Part shown: positions 12,301 through 22,200 of the stretch, in pieces
Layout: each line of letters opens with the position of its first letter
Numbering within the stretch: the stretch's first letter is position 1
Origin: Owenia fusiformis
Lineage: Eukaryota > Annelida > Polychaeta > Sabellida > Oweniidae
Reading direction: 5' to 3'
Length of the DNA: 64,000 nucleotides
Assembly (NCBI GenBank): GCA_903813345.2
Contig: CAIIXF020000002.1
Coordinates: forward strand, 17,431,467-17,495,466
Position numbers and translations under genes: made by a program
Notes under the pieces: model-generated
Databases searched by the model: none
What the model was told of the DNA's origin: nothing
The model's input: only the letters and a program-made list of their open reading frames with translations

Positions 12301-14411
12301 TGCAACTCATGACTTCATGCACATTGACTTCGTCACGCATCACCTTGACAACGGCCACAACACGTACAAGGGATTTAAGATCACATTTTGGGCAATAGAT
12401 AAAAGTAAGACGGTGTGTTTTTATAAGCACGTTCATTATTTGCTTCTTAGTATTAAGAATAGTATGGCCTTTTTACGATTGAGGCCTAGATGATCTGTTT
12501 AGAGTTAAAACACATTGTGGACTTTACGGCGTTCGACCCCTCCCCTGCCTCGTCACCAACCTTCTTTGTGCTGAATATCGGACTGACATAATAGGCTTAC
12601 GATGTTCTTCTGTCAGTAACCCGAGAGCTTGACTTTTCACTATAGGGTATGCTTACGAAAAGATAAACATCATTCGATCTCGATCTATATATATCTTGGT
12701 TGAAATCATGGAAAAAGAAAAAAGTTTCGGAGATGGGTAGACTTCTTGCTACTACAAGCACACACATGCAGGGATAAAATTGAATTGACAATTTCGTTTC
12801 TGGTCTTATGTATTTCTCTGACCAAATGCTTTTTTGTATCAGAAGTTTCTGAATAGTTTCCATCTTCAGTTACTTTCTATATGTTGCAATTGCAATTGAA
12901 TGACAACTGCTTGCTTTGTGATCGAGTGACATGAGTAAATTTCTTTTTTATACCTAGAGCATAATGGATACCCCCTGTCCCAAAAGATTTTAATATTCCT
13001 TTAAGCATTAAGAAACCGACCTAAAAAAACGACCTAAAAATTAAATACTAACAAATCAAGCCTCAATCGTATAAAGGTCATACTATTCTTAATACTCAGA
13101 AACAAATAATGAACGTCACATCATCTTACTTTCATCCCGAACAAGTATTGACTAACTGCAGCCAATTGTTGCTGGAACATTGAGAAGGCAAAAAACGAAG
13201 AATCTTAGTGTCTGGCTTTATAAATATTGTTAAAAATAAGCGAAGCATATAGTTCAAATCAGTTTTTTAGAAATCAACAAACGGTTGTAAAAAAAGAGGA
13301 CTTACCATGTCATTACATCTTGACCTCGTCTTTGTATAAGCTTAACCCTGATATTCATAAAAATGAAATTTGTTAGAAAAAATAAGATGAAAAATAAAAT
13401 GTAATCAATCAAAATGATGGGTTGAATAAATATAGCTTTGATAGTAACTTTCGAAACGGTGTCTTTATTTTACAACATGTTTGCCTATAATATATGCCAT
13501 TCCAACAGTTATAAAACAGGATAAAATCGAATTTTCTTCCAACATTCTAAACCTCTATCCCATTCCATTAATTTCTCGTATTGGTCAAAACAAGTTGTGT
13601 TAAATATTGAAACCTTTTTTATTATGAAAACTAAACGGTTGTTTTATATGTTGTAGATGTGACTGTGATGAATCGCGATAGTTCGCTGAATCTGTACCAT
13701 TCCTACGTTTACACCGATCTCCTTGTTAGAGTCATCATAGGAGTTGTTGCTGCCATACTCGCTCTTACTATACTCTATTGCATATACAGGCGCTACAAGA
13801 GAGGCCAGACATCAGTACATGATAGTCGTGGTAGACCCTATGGAAGCGCCGGCCCTGCGGATAATCCGGGCACACAGATAATAACAGTAAACGGCACTAT
13901 GAACCAGCACCATGCATCAATGGGGTTCCCAATGATACCCGTCCAGCCCGTCTCAGCCATATCCGGGATACAGCCGTTACAGGCAGGTTACGTACCTGCG
14001 TTATGCCCCGATCCTTCTGATGAAATGCATGCGAAAAATGTCCAAGGGGGACCCCCTCCGTATGAGTCACGTGATTTTATTGGGCAAGGTCATGAGCAAC
14101 GAGGTCAAGGACGCCTTCCACCTATTAATAGTGTAAATGTCGGGGGCGTGATAGGATCCTTGCCTCCTCTTTCTGTGGCTCTCTTCCCTGAAAGACAAGT
14201 GTCGAGTGAAGTTGAACCCCGATTTGGTCCACGAAGTCAATTATCCAATAGCGTTATACCCAATTCGGGAACAACAGAGATAGCACCAGCCGCAGATGCT
14301 AGTGTACAGATACAAGACGGTCGACACGTTTCAGATGATAAAACGAAAAGAAAGAAGAATAAACGCAGGGAGAAACGTGAACGTGACACCGACCAGAATA
14401 CAACTCTATAG
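290..14411 (+). CDS. CUB-domain single-pass membrane protein (join of 4 exons, 5' incomplete)
   Basis: Join 290..380, 11649..11776, 12228..12404, 13657..14411; the phases agree at every junction. The first three exons encode one CUB domain, a beta-sandwich module for extracellular protein binding: SPGYPNAAYPG, then the CEW strand, the acidic DFDLEYNPVC segment, LEFHDG, a CG pair, and a closing GFKITFWA strand. The last exon gives a short stalk, one membrane helix (VIIGVVAAILALTILYCIY) followed by the basic stop-transfer YRRYKRG, and about 200 cytoplasmic residues. The tail has a PPPY motif (possible WW/Nedd4-type ligand), proline patches, a Lys/Arg-rich run and a C-terminal TTL that fits a class I PDZ ligand. 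Signal peptide and any earlier domains lie upstream of the window. The family is not identified more closely; neuropilin/NETO-like or another CUB receptor is possible. The 11 kb first intron hosts an antisense Kelch gene. Confidence 0.85.
381..629. other. Intron sequence
   Basis: Start of the large CUB gene intron after the GTAAGT donor at 381. AT-rich; nothing recognisable. Confidence 0.5.
630..3215. repeat. 67-bp tandem array with an orientation switch (foldback-like)
   Basis: Units of about 66-68 bp carrying ATCTGATTTTGGGATG, CAGAATATTCATTTTC and TGTAAAAACTGAAGAATC. From about 630 to 1130 the units read in one orientation; from about 1240 to 3200 they read in the other, around a roughly 100 bp non-repeat spacer (1131-1235). 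Between about 2240 and 2830 a two-unit higher-order repeat of about 135 bp appears. Unit length is not a multiple of three, so the open frames here are not genes. It lies in the CUB gene intron. Large inverted arms made of subrepeats are the structure of foldback elements. Confidence 0.75.
3216..5019. other. AT-rich intron, no recognised feature
   Basis: Continuation of the CUB gene intron. Short open frames on both strands lack family-like features or splice support. No clear repeat boundaries seen. Confidence 0.45.
5020..7960. repeat. Composite interspersed repeat block
   Basis: Several pieces recur inside the block. GGGGGAGTAGCAGAGAAAAC (5578) recurs near 7173 as part of a direct duplication of about 150 bp. 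CGCTGTTCAAGAGCCAAAG near 5319 recurs inverted near 7760. GTTGCCATGGAAACGG (5160) recurs as GTTGCTATGGAAACGG (7859). The stretch 5880-6110 has the motif GACCTTTGACCTTGA..GAAGGTCA, which also occurs at 45290-45850. At 6615-6710 a (GGAC)n-type stretch leads to TAGGCTCACTGTGTGAGCC, as near 51130-51235. Confidence 0.55.
8119..8802 (-). CDS. Kelch protein terminal exon
   Basis: Acceptor TTCCAG ends at 8803; the stop lies at 8121-8119. 227 residues with the GG doublets and the spaced Y/W pairs of Kelch blades (ECYNPLLDQW, LISGGYSS, DFWEYDPNLDTW, IYILGGM, IFLFGG). The ATG at 8820 is within the intron and is not the start, because the sequence joins the upstream blade in frame (GGE|VGKGK). The last 45 residues after the final GG motif are less typical. 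Confidence 0.87.
   Translation of the reverse strand, partial: VGKGKVTDSVECYNPLLDQWFLRKPMPKPRLGHASCSTQGKLLISGGYSSAKHLCTKDFWEYDPNLDTWVPLVNKGLPACRQKHVMVSTKRSKRNKIYILGGMTIDTEEGVELDDNTTWTFDYDLKDNTEIGPWNTMHPHIMHNRSNAGGVFLGKNIFLFGGRNRKGIPENAGQVEFFNTKKKKYYEAFQLDDPSLIDADCCVLKVPNTNTDFSRLGIVMYDKWILW
8119..9988 (-). CDS. Kelch-repeat protein, 3' two exons (nested antisense in CUB gene intron)
   Basis: Join (minus) 9988..9513 and 8802..8119, phase 0 at the join, giving about 385 residues of Kelch propeller. Blades are marked by YLYVIGGKTWD then MTNAWHYMAPM, GCLFVTGGE joined to VGKGKVTDSVECYNPLLDQW, KLLISGGYSS then YDPNLDTWVP, KIYILGGM, and NIFLFGGRNRKG. Kelch propellers bind protein partners; in KLHL proteins they follow BTB and BACK domains and select substrates for cullin-3 ligases. 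No BTB or BACK exon was found in this window, so class membership is uncertain. The first exon here needs one base from an upstream exon. The whole fragment lies inside the first intron of the CUB gene on the opposite strand. Confidence 0.85.
8852..8991. mobile_element. Harbinger-type hairpin MITE with TTA target duplication
   Basis: A 140 bp near-palindrome starting TGCCTTGGTCACAT and ending with its complement, flanked on both sides by TTA (8849-8851 and 8992-8994). The central part includes CGGCCGATTGAGT in both orientations. TWA target duplications are typical of PIF/Harbinger elements. It sits in the intron between the two Kelch exons. Pieces of the same family occur near 16848 (CGGCCGATTGAGT) and 39168 (GTCACATTTGCTC). 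Confidence 0.6.
9064..9225. repeat. Homopurine-rich tract
   Basis: About 160 bp almost entirely A and G on the plus strand (runs such as GGGAGAGAGGGAAAAGAGG). It lies in the Kelch intron beside the hairpin element. Open frames across it on the minus strand (Ser/Pro/Leu-rich) are composition artefacts. Confidence 0.7.
9513..9988 (-). CDS. Kelch protein penultimate exon
   Basis: Acceptor CACACAG ends at 9989 and donor GTATGA starts at 9512. Encodes linker sequence and the first recognisable blades (GYRAVVMENYLYVIGGK; FDPMTNAWHYMAP; LDGCLFVTGGE). It is open from 9988 with an in-frame stop a little upstream of the acceptor, so at least one upstream exon must exist. Confidence 0.83.
9989..11648. 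other. AT-rich intron, no recognised feature
   Basis: Between the Kelch penultimate exon and CUB exon b. Any 5' Kelch exon (BTB/BACK) could be here on the minus strand, but none was recognised. Confidence 0.45.
11649..11776 (+). CDS. CUB protein exon b (central CUB strands)
   Basis: Acceptor TATTTCAG precedes base 11649; the donor is GTCAGT after 11776, weaker than the others but in the right phase. The exon encodes NAHCEWQIEAYN, KKHVQIHIDDFDLEYNPVC and DGDHLEFHDG. C and W sit in the second conserved strand and the DFDLE acidic motif matches the calcium-binding type of CUB domain. It splices to 12228 by sharing a glycine codon. Confidence 0.87.
12228..12404 (+). CDS. CUB protein exon c (C-terminal CUB strands)
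   Basis: Acceptor TTTAAG precedes 12228 and donor GTAAGA follows 12404. The product contains LYTLCGARASLPVTTITA, the MHIDFVTHH strand and GFKITFWAIDK, matching the CUB pattern of a CG cysteine, an M-I-F strand and a closing F-A strand. Too short an open frame to stand out alone; supported by phase-1 joins on both sides. Confidence 0.83.
12405..13656. other. CUB gene last intron
   Basis: Bounded by GTAAGA at 12405 and TGTTGTAG before 13657. AT-rich; short open frames on the minus strand show no recognisable domain. Confidence 0.5.
13657..14411 (+). CDS. CUB protein last exon (stalk, TM helix, cytoplasmic tail)
   Basis: Acceptor TGTTGTAG precedes 13657; the exon ends at TAG 14409-14411. It begins NVTVMNRDSSLNLYH (NVT is an N-glycosylation sequon), then the membrane helix and a positively charged inner flank, then a long disordered tail with PPPY, repeated proline clusters, a KRKKNKRREKRER basic run and terminal TTL. 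Higher GC than the surrounding introns supports coding. Start and stop phases agree with exon c. Confidence 0.88.
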
Positions 14412-17400
14412 AAAGAGTTTACAGGACGTGCACGTTTTATAAACGTACTTCTTGTTACGCGGTAAACATGATACAAATATATGTTATATTCCGCAACGAA
14501 TATGACATATTCACTTGCGGTGTACTGACAATTTCACCTAGGGTATATGACATGCACACTAACCAATTGCAATGAGGTAGCGATACGGAAGTACGCAATT
14601 GTCAATTACACCGATTCAACGAACGGGCTAAAGTCTATGTCAGTGCATTGAATATATCAACTAATACAATTGAATAACGTACACCAATGCGGTACCTGTA
14701 TTGTTTGATGTTGTTTTATGTACGTGTTACACGTAACAACACACATTTCAAGGGAAACATCATTACGCATAAATAAACGAACCTCACGAGTATTTATATA
14801 TTGTTGCATTGGCAGTCACGATTTACACATTTCTGATACTTTCAGGCCTACCATTCAGCAATTACACGTAATAAACATGCTTTAACAATCCAGGATTCAT
14901 ATATTATTACTCGAAGGCCTAACTTTATTGGTAATCCAACGTAGTTTTACATATAGAATGGATTCTTTTGACCAATCAAATCGATTTACCAATCAAATCG
15001 AATATTCACTGCGGAATATACCATATTCTGCGTAACACTTCTGACGATCATTACAAATTGAGGTATAACACATATCACCGTCCATTGAATCTCGTCACTC
15101 AGTATGCATTGTCGAGAACCACTACGGTTGACATGATGTGCTCTCAAAAATATATATCCAGAACTTGGGCATTAACAAAATTAATTCCATCAAGACCATC
15201 CCAAAAAGACCGTGAATATGTGTTTTAGAAATATCAAACATATCAAAAAGTGAATTCCATGAATACAACAAACTTGTGTGTCAAGAGAATCAAAAAATTG
15301 AATTTAACCCTAACCCTAAGACCGTGAAATATGTGTGTCAAAAAATACAAATAAATGCTACGCTTTCTGTGTCCTCGGCGGGTAGGTCAGGGTTAGGTAA
15401 TCATTTAAAACATCACCTGGTTTAATAGGGTTAGGCCGGGTAAAGGTTATAAGGGCTAAATTCATTTTTTAATTTTTGTTCACACACAAGTTTATTATAT
15501 TTATGGAATTCATTTTTTGACACAAAAGTTCATTGTATTTACTAGTATTTTGGACATTCTTGTCCAATTCAATTGCAATTGTTCTTTTACCCATTAATTC
15601 TTTTAGCCATAGATTAATCTATATTTTGAGGTATTGAAGTGTCCATTGTACTTCCATGTATATTTGCACCGAGCGCGCTACCTAATTCTAAAAGATATGC
15701 CCGTCTTCGTGGTCAGAAAATAGTTATAATCCCAAGATATGATCGTCTGAAATTATTTGCAATAACCCACGCGGCCTTTTGTCTTGCCAATTTTGCGAGA
15801 TCATCTTTTAATGCAGGCCTGTACGCAGGATTTTCCGACTGTTGTTCTATTTTTATGCGAACCAATGCATGGCATTGCACCACATCTTGATTCACAAGGT
15901 TGCAGTTGCTTCAACTTCGTTGTTATAACACCTTGGAAGTCGATGATGATTGCACCACACACACAATCCCTAGTCCGTTACAAATAACATCAACTGAAGG
16001 TAGAGGTGGGTGTAACGGCACGGTCTACACAGTATAAATACTACATAGCCTATATAGTATATCGAGATTTTGAGGGCACGGATACTGAGTAGCCTTATGC
16101 TATCAAATCTTTGGGTCAGGATTGGAAAAACTAGTTCTATTTTTGCATTGACACATTTTTTCACACCAAACTTTTCATCTAGTAAGTTAGACATAAGGTC
16201 ATTAAAATTATACTATTTTTTAAACGCATCAAAGGTGTGATAATGAAAACCTTCCAAGATTAATAATAAGGTTGCTAGTTGTATGAGACATTTTTGCATT
16301 TCTTTTAACTTGTGAAGATGAATAAATAAATCTTAAATTTGAATTTGGATTTCATTAGTTCGCATGACAAAATAATTGGAATATACATGTACATGAAGAT
16401 CTTACTTGGATAAGTTGAACGACTTTTGTCTAGCAACTTGGATGATACAAATTCTATGGCAGTTGTTGACCAGTGATAATGAGGCATATGTGGCGAAAAT
16501 TGAAGGTTGTTCTCCTTGTTGTGAATTAAGTGATGGGACCGCCTGACTGGTTTAAATGTTATCTAAGTTTTGACAGCATAATTACAGTTATGGCTAGGAT
16601 GAATCCCCGGGGATGAATCCCCGGGGATGAATCCTAGATTATGGTAATACATCATCGGTTCCAACGTTCAAACACAGTCATTTACGATATGAAATACTTG
16701 GCACATACAACAATAATGTCAATGTATAGCCAGAGACATATGACATTTAAAATTAAATGTAATATATGTTGTACCATGGTGTGCCAGGTATGTCATAGTA
16801 TTTTAACATTGGCTTTATGGATTACGTAGTTCTCCTATTTGTAGTGTCGGCCGATTGAGTAAAAAGGTATACGGAAAATAATTGTAATTTGGTCCCTGGG
16901 AGAGTGATCCCCGTGGGTCGAAATATTACACACTCGTGTACAGGCAGGATATCTTAAAAACATGTAATTACTGTACACGTTTTTAAGTTCTAACCTCCTC
17001 TTGGAATATTTCAACATAAGAATTCAATTTGGAGACACGATTTATTTCTATCATATGTGATAAATATAACAAGAATTATTTTTATGAATATTCTCTTATC
17101 TAATATACTGTCGTGACAGTAAAACGAACAACTGACTTTGACACAGTAAAGAGTGCCACATTGCGTTAGCATCACCTCTTTAACTTGAACCATGAGAAAA
17201 TTCGGGTAATACAAAAATGGAAAATTACGATTTTCAAAATTCTCGTATGCCCCAAGTGACGCTTTATCGTTTTTTTCAATTTTACTAGAATTTGCATCGA
17301 TATTTCCCCAAAGAAATCGTATTCGAACGTCCAAAACATGTTTTACATATAAATCAAGTTCATCGTGCATCAAGTATATATAGTGACAGGGATGATATCA

Positions 17401-17445
17401 GGGATGATATCGGGATTAAAGGGGTAATATCGGGGATGATATTGA

Positions 17446-17584
17446 ACAAATATTTCACTCTATTGAGGTGAATACCTGTACATCTTTCACAAGTGATATT
17501 CCACGAAGCCCGAAGGGCAAGTGGAATATCACCTTGTGAAAGTGCTACAGGTATTCACCGAAAATAGAGTGAAATATTTGTTTT
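17446..17584. repeat. Foldback hairpin (family copy 1)
   Basis: Arms of about 60 bp: AACAAATATTTCACTCTA and GGTGAATACCTGTA on the left, their complements on the right, with a loop CGAAGCCCGAAGGGC that is itself palindromic. A second copy lies at 20681-20795. No transposase or clear target duplication is visible; a MITE is likely. Confidence 0.7.
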
Positions 17585-17829
17585 ATTATATCGACTGTCT
17601 AGCTAAACATCCCTAATATTATTAAGTCATAGGTTAACATTGAAATACATTGAATCTACTCGGTTCGTCTGCCATTTTGACTTACACTGAACTAAATTAT
17701 TTACATCTCACGTTTGTCTTATCTGATTAGCATTGCCATTGAATATCGCCAGATATCCCACCACATGTGTCCCGGTTTTTACCAATCATACTGTCGCTAG
17801 CTAGATAGTGATATAATAATGATATATAT

Positions 17830-18045
17830 CATCCCGGGTCCCGGGTAAATTCATAAAATTACATTTTTTCCCCCCAAATTCATTTTTTTAAAAAACTTTT
17901 TTTCAAAATTTTACATTTATCAAAAATCGGGGATTGATATATATCATCCCGGGTAAATTCAAAAAATTTACATTTTCCCCAAAATCCCTTTTTAAAAAAA
18001 ACATTTTTTTCAAAATTTACATTTATTAAAAATCATTTTTGCTCT
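17830..18045. repeat. Two-copy tandem repeat with ATATATCATCCCGGGTAAAT
   Basis: GATATATATCATCCCGGGT opens two copies of about 110 bp, each followed by TTTACATTTT/CCCC and ATTAAAAATC-like segments. Several GGGATGATAT motifs nearby (17388-17440) may be related. Confidence 0.55.
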
Positions 18046-18354
18046 TGTCCATGGTATAAGGTCGTTATTCACCTGTCGGGATGATATAGGTAAATATTGA
18101 TATCATCCTTGTGGTATTCCCCATATTAAATCCCTGTTTTTCGGATCACTAGCTACATCCAATGACATCATCAAATCTCTAGCCAATATACCATTACAAT
18201 CTTTGATGCACCAAAATGATAGGGTTTATTGGAAAGGTCCATTAGAACATTTATACATTACATTTGTGCTGACGATACGCTTGTGCAGACTTTGTGCTGA
18301 CGTGCGCTTGTATGAGTTGAGTAGAAGTCATCACAAGATCTTTAACAAAATGTT

Positions 18355-19223
18355 TCACAATTTTGTTGAATCGCAGGAGACGATTTGACATGCTTGTTTT
18401 TCAGAAACATCTTCTTCGGGTGCCTCGCGACCACCGGTAGTATTTTCATTTTGTTTCTGACAGAGTGGGTCGGTTATATGGTAACCACCAACAAACAACA
18501 CAATATTTAGCAGGGCTGTACCTATTACTATGCTGCCAATTATCGTAAAGTATTGCGACATATTATCTAAACTAAATCTCCAAAGGGTGTTCCAGCAAAT
18601 CCCCCCTACATTACCCCCAGCGGCTACAATACCGGCTACTATGCCTACCCTTTCAGGCAAAACAAACGGAACCAAGGAGTAAGTTGTCCCTTCTGCGTTC
18701 TGAACGCACATACTCCAAAAAATAAGCACAGCGATAGCAGAGGGTATCGTGTCCATTTGACCAAATATAATCATGAGAGTTCCCTGGAGCAAGAACACTG
18801 TAAAATGGACAAGGATTCGACCAGACAAATTCCAGCGTTTGTTACAAACATCGGATAGGAAACCCCCAGTGAAACGGGCAAAAAGATTCATCAGACCAAA
18901 GAGAGAAGTTATAAGACTTGCTGTCTCTGCAGTAAGCACCGAACAACTGTAGGAATCTTTACCAGTTAGATCAGTTATGTTACATCCGGGTTTTTTGAAC
19001 TTTCTCAGTAAATAAATGTTAAGGTTACTGTTCACTGATATCTCCACCCCGAAGCAAGCTGCGTACTGAACGAAAAGTATGATGATTGTTAATATTTTCA
19101 GACCAATATTTCCACGCCAACCGTCTTGTTGAGCTTCCATCTTTTTGTTACCAGAGACGCTTAGGTTTCCGTTATTTTCAACTGCTGTTACCGACAACTC
19201 TGTGTTGTTTTCGTTTTCACTGT
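18355..19223 (-). CDS. Nitrate transporter exon 3 (helices 7-12, stop)
   Basis: Acceptor ATTTTCCAG ends at 19224. 288 residues, beginning DSENENNTELSV (central cytosolic loop), then helices 7-12 with FGLMNLFARFTGGFLSDV and AAGGNVGG. An extracellular loop insert carries CNITD, an N-glycosylation sequon, between helices 7 and 8. Stop at 18357-18355. Confidence 0.92.
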
Positions 19224-22200
19224 CTGGAAAATCAAAAAGGCACCAGGCCGTGCATGAGTACGAGATAAAAATATTGTTTCATAATCACATGTTTCCCCTG
19301 GGAAATAAACATGGAATAGAACTGACAGCCAAAATCTCGTATCAGATCCCGTATTGGATCCCCTATCAGCCAAAATTCCGTATCTGATCCCATATCAGTA
19401 CTATCAGATTTCATGAGACTTAATATTGTGTTATTATTATAGCATATTATGATTCATTTTAGTATAATAAATTATTTCTATTTCAAAACTTAATTATAAT
19501 AAATCTAGGTTATTGATTATTATTTTCCCTAGAGATAAAATTCATATTCCATCCCTCCCATTAAATAACCTCTATATACGAGCATTTATTAATTTTTACA
19601 TGCATGAATTATCAAATTCAAACAAGTCGGAGCAAAATGTGCAATAACATGCATTCATTCATGCGCACCCATCGCACCCCCCCCCCCCTACCAGCTACGC
19701 CCATGGTTAATGAGTATGAAATAATACATTTACGAAATACGCGGATATTACCTGATGTACTATATGCCTTATTAACATGTCCATCTAATTTCTTTGTGTC
19801 GTATTTTACTTCATTTGCAAATCGCGTCTTCCTTAGGTGCCATGGGCCTTGAGGACAATCATCCGTAAAGAACCAATACGGTATTGCCAGAATCAAACCG
19901 ACGCTGGCAGGTATTACTAATGTGACCTTCCAAACTGCAGATGGGCTCAGATTCGAATAAGATACCAATTGATACAGAAGAGGCATAAGAAGGAATGTAA
20001 CGCCGCCACCAAGGTTGCCCCATCCGCCCGCCAATGCGTTAGCACTTCCTACGATGTTATCACTGAACATATTTATGGTCCACATTTGGCAGGGAACGAA
20101 GACACCTCCAAGAATGCCGATGAAGAGACGGACAATGATCAGCCCGAGTCCGTTAGTGACGAGCCCGGTAAGTCCTACGGGGATAGACCCAGCTACGAGG
20201 AGACCGATCATGACGCGTCTCGCTCCAAACCTATCGCATAAAGGACCCGCACATATCCGTATAACAATGACTGCCGCTACTGCCGCTATACCTATTAAAT
20301 AGATAATGCACAAATGAATTAAAGGAAAAAATATAATTTGATTACGAATTACGCTTGACCAGTTAGAAGTTACAGGCACTAAGAACAAGCAAAGAACATT
20401 GCATCTATCTAGATGTGTAAGATCATTCTAGTCTATTCATTCTCTCCACCCAATTTAGGGTATTAATGTTTCACCTTTTTGGACAATTACATATAAATGA
20501 AAAAGCTGAATGAAACAAACACAGCCCCTTAAACAAGTGATACATCTCACCAACATAGGATATACCTACAGTAGCTATTTCGGACATGTTTGGGATCCGG
20601 AATTAGCATGTCATAGCCCAGGCCAGATAATTGTTATCCTAACGTAATTTAATAAAAAATTATGTATCAAAAGTGTGATATTGAACAAATATTTCACTCT
20701 TTTGAGGTGAATACCTGTACATCTTTCACAAGTGATATTCCTAGAAGCCCAAAGGGCAATTGGAATATCACCTTGTGAAAGTGCTACAGGTATTAGAGAC
20801 GATTTATACAATGTACACTAGCAACGATATGATGATACTCTGCAAATAAACCCAATGATTGTAAATACTGGTAGTATGAACATAACTTTTGTCATATGAC
20901 ACTATTGAACTAGATTAGGTGTAATGTTGAGGCAGCGCGATAGCACCTCAATAAGCTGACTGAGATGATCTGATCGCATTATTATATTCAAACGTTCTTG
21001 TATATAGTGTATAACAGTAATATGTTATATTTTTGTTATTTATTATCATTGTAATACATTAGTACTAAAGTAAGTACTCTCCAATTTTGGGAGGCAATAA
21101 AGATACATAAAACGTTCAACTTACTTATTTCAAAAAGGCTGGAAATTCGATTATTTGAGAAATAAAAAGCTGACAACCTTTTTTGAATTTGTTCAAAAAG
21201 TTATCAAATCTATTCAAAGTCATGAAAAGAGCTTATCTTATGTTTCTGAGTGAGGAATATATAGAAGGAACGTTTTTTATGACCATTTTCTATGACCATT
21301 CAAGTTGAATCGTGAGAAAAAAATCTGTTTTTGACTATTTGTTCGATGTTTGGTCAAACATAATCCATTCCATACAAGTTGCTTTAAAGCCCTTTCAAGC
21401 TTCGTGTCTGGGTTTTGCATATCAATGAATCAATTCAGATTTTGAAGGCAATCATAAGGGTAAATATATAAGGAATGAAGAACATTTTATTTTCTATACC
21501 CGTTATTTTATTCTATAGCTATTGCCCCGAACCGGTCCGTCTTCTCGCTGTAAGCTATTGCCCCGAACCGGTCCGTCTTCTCGCTGCAAGCAGGAGGAAA
21601 TTCTTTGTCACAAAGTTTGGCATTTTTTATAAAATCAAACGCGCGTCATTGAAACTCACAAGATGTAAATAGCATGTCATTTACATCATACCTTGATGGG
21701 GAAAAATAGATCTTATATGTTAGAAGTACTAAATAAAAGTTATCGTGAAAATGAGACAGTCGTTCTCGAAAGAAAAGAGCATAAATGCGCATTTAGAGAG
21801 TTTTGGTCCGTTTTAAAATCTGTAAAAAATCGGGGTACTTAAAAGCATCGGGAGGCATCATATATTTCAAATTAGACACGAGGAAGTCAATATTGAGCAA
21901 GTTATGGCTGTTTTAAATTCAAATAAAACCGTTAACCCGTACCGGTCCAGCTTTTGACCCGTACCGGTCAATTTTCGTTAGCTGCGTATACCAAGGGTGC
22001 AATTCGCAAGAATACATTTAGTGGATTCGTCCATATGTGAAGAGGCCTTAATTAACCCTAATGTCTACATTTTTTTTTCGTAACACTAAGTCGCAAGAAG
22101 GGAGGTTATTTGGACCCCTGCGATTTGTTATTACTTGTCTGATTTCACTATTGTTGATATACATATACAGGGTGGTATAAAAAAAATAGGACACTCTTAT

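Larger units (their letters stand above)
14412..18354. other. Intergenic between CUB gene and nitrate transporter gene (convergent 3' ends)
   Basis: CUB gene (plus) and transporter gene (minus) converge here. It contains a short telomere-like TAACCCTAACCCTAAG (15306-15322), a GGTTAAATTC-type repeat region (15420-15520) also seen at 42870-43100, small repeats of GGGATGAATCCCC (16600-16640), a foldback hairpin (17446-17584) and a two-copy repeat (17830-18045). No gene was recognised. Confidence 0.5.

Noticed and set aside
15306-15322. TAACCCTAACCCTAAG as a possible chromosome end
   Set aside because: Fewer than three units, inside a gene-bearing region; at most a tiny interstitial telomere-like sequence.
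15713-15895. Minus-strand frame with LAKLARQKAAWVIANNF, vaguely like a BACK-domain helix, considered as an upstream Kelch exon
   Set aside because: No convincing donor after it, stops close by, and the similarity is limited to one helix.
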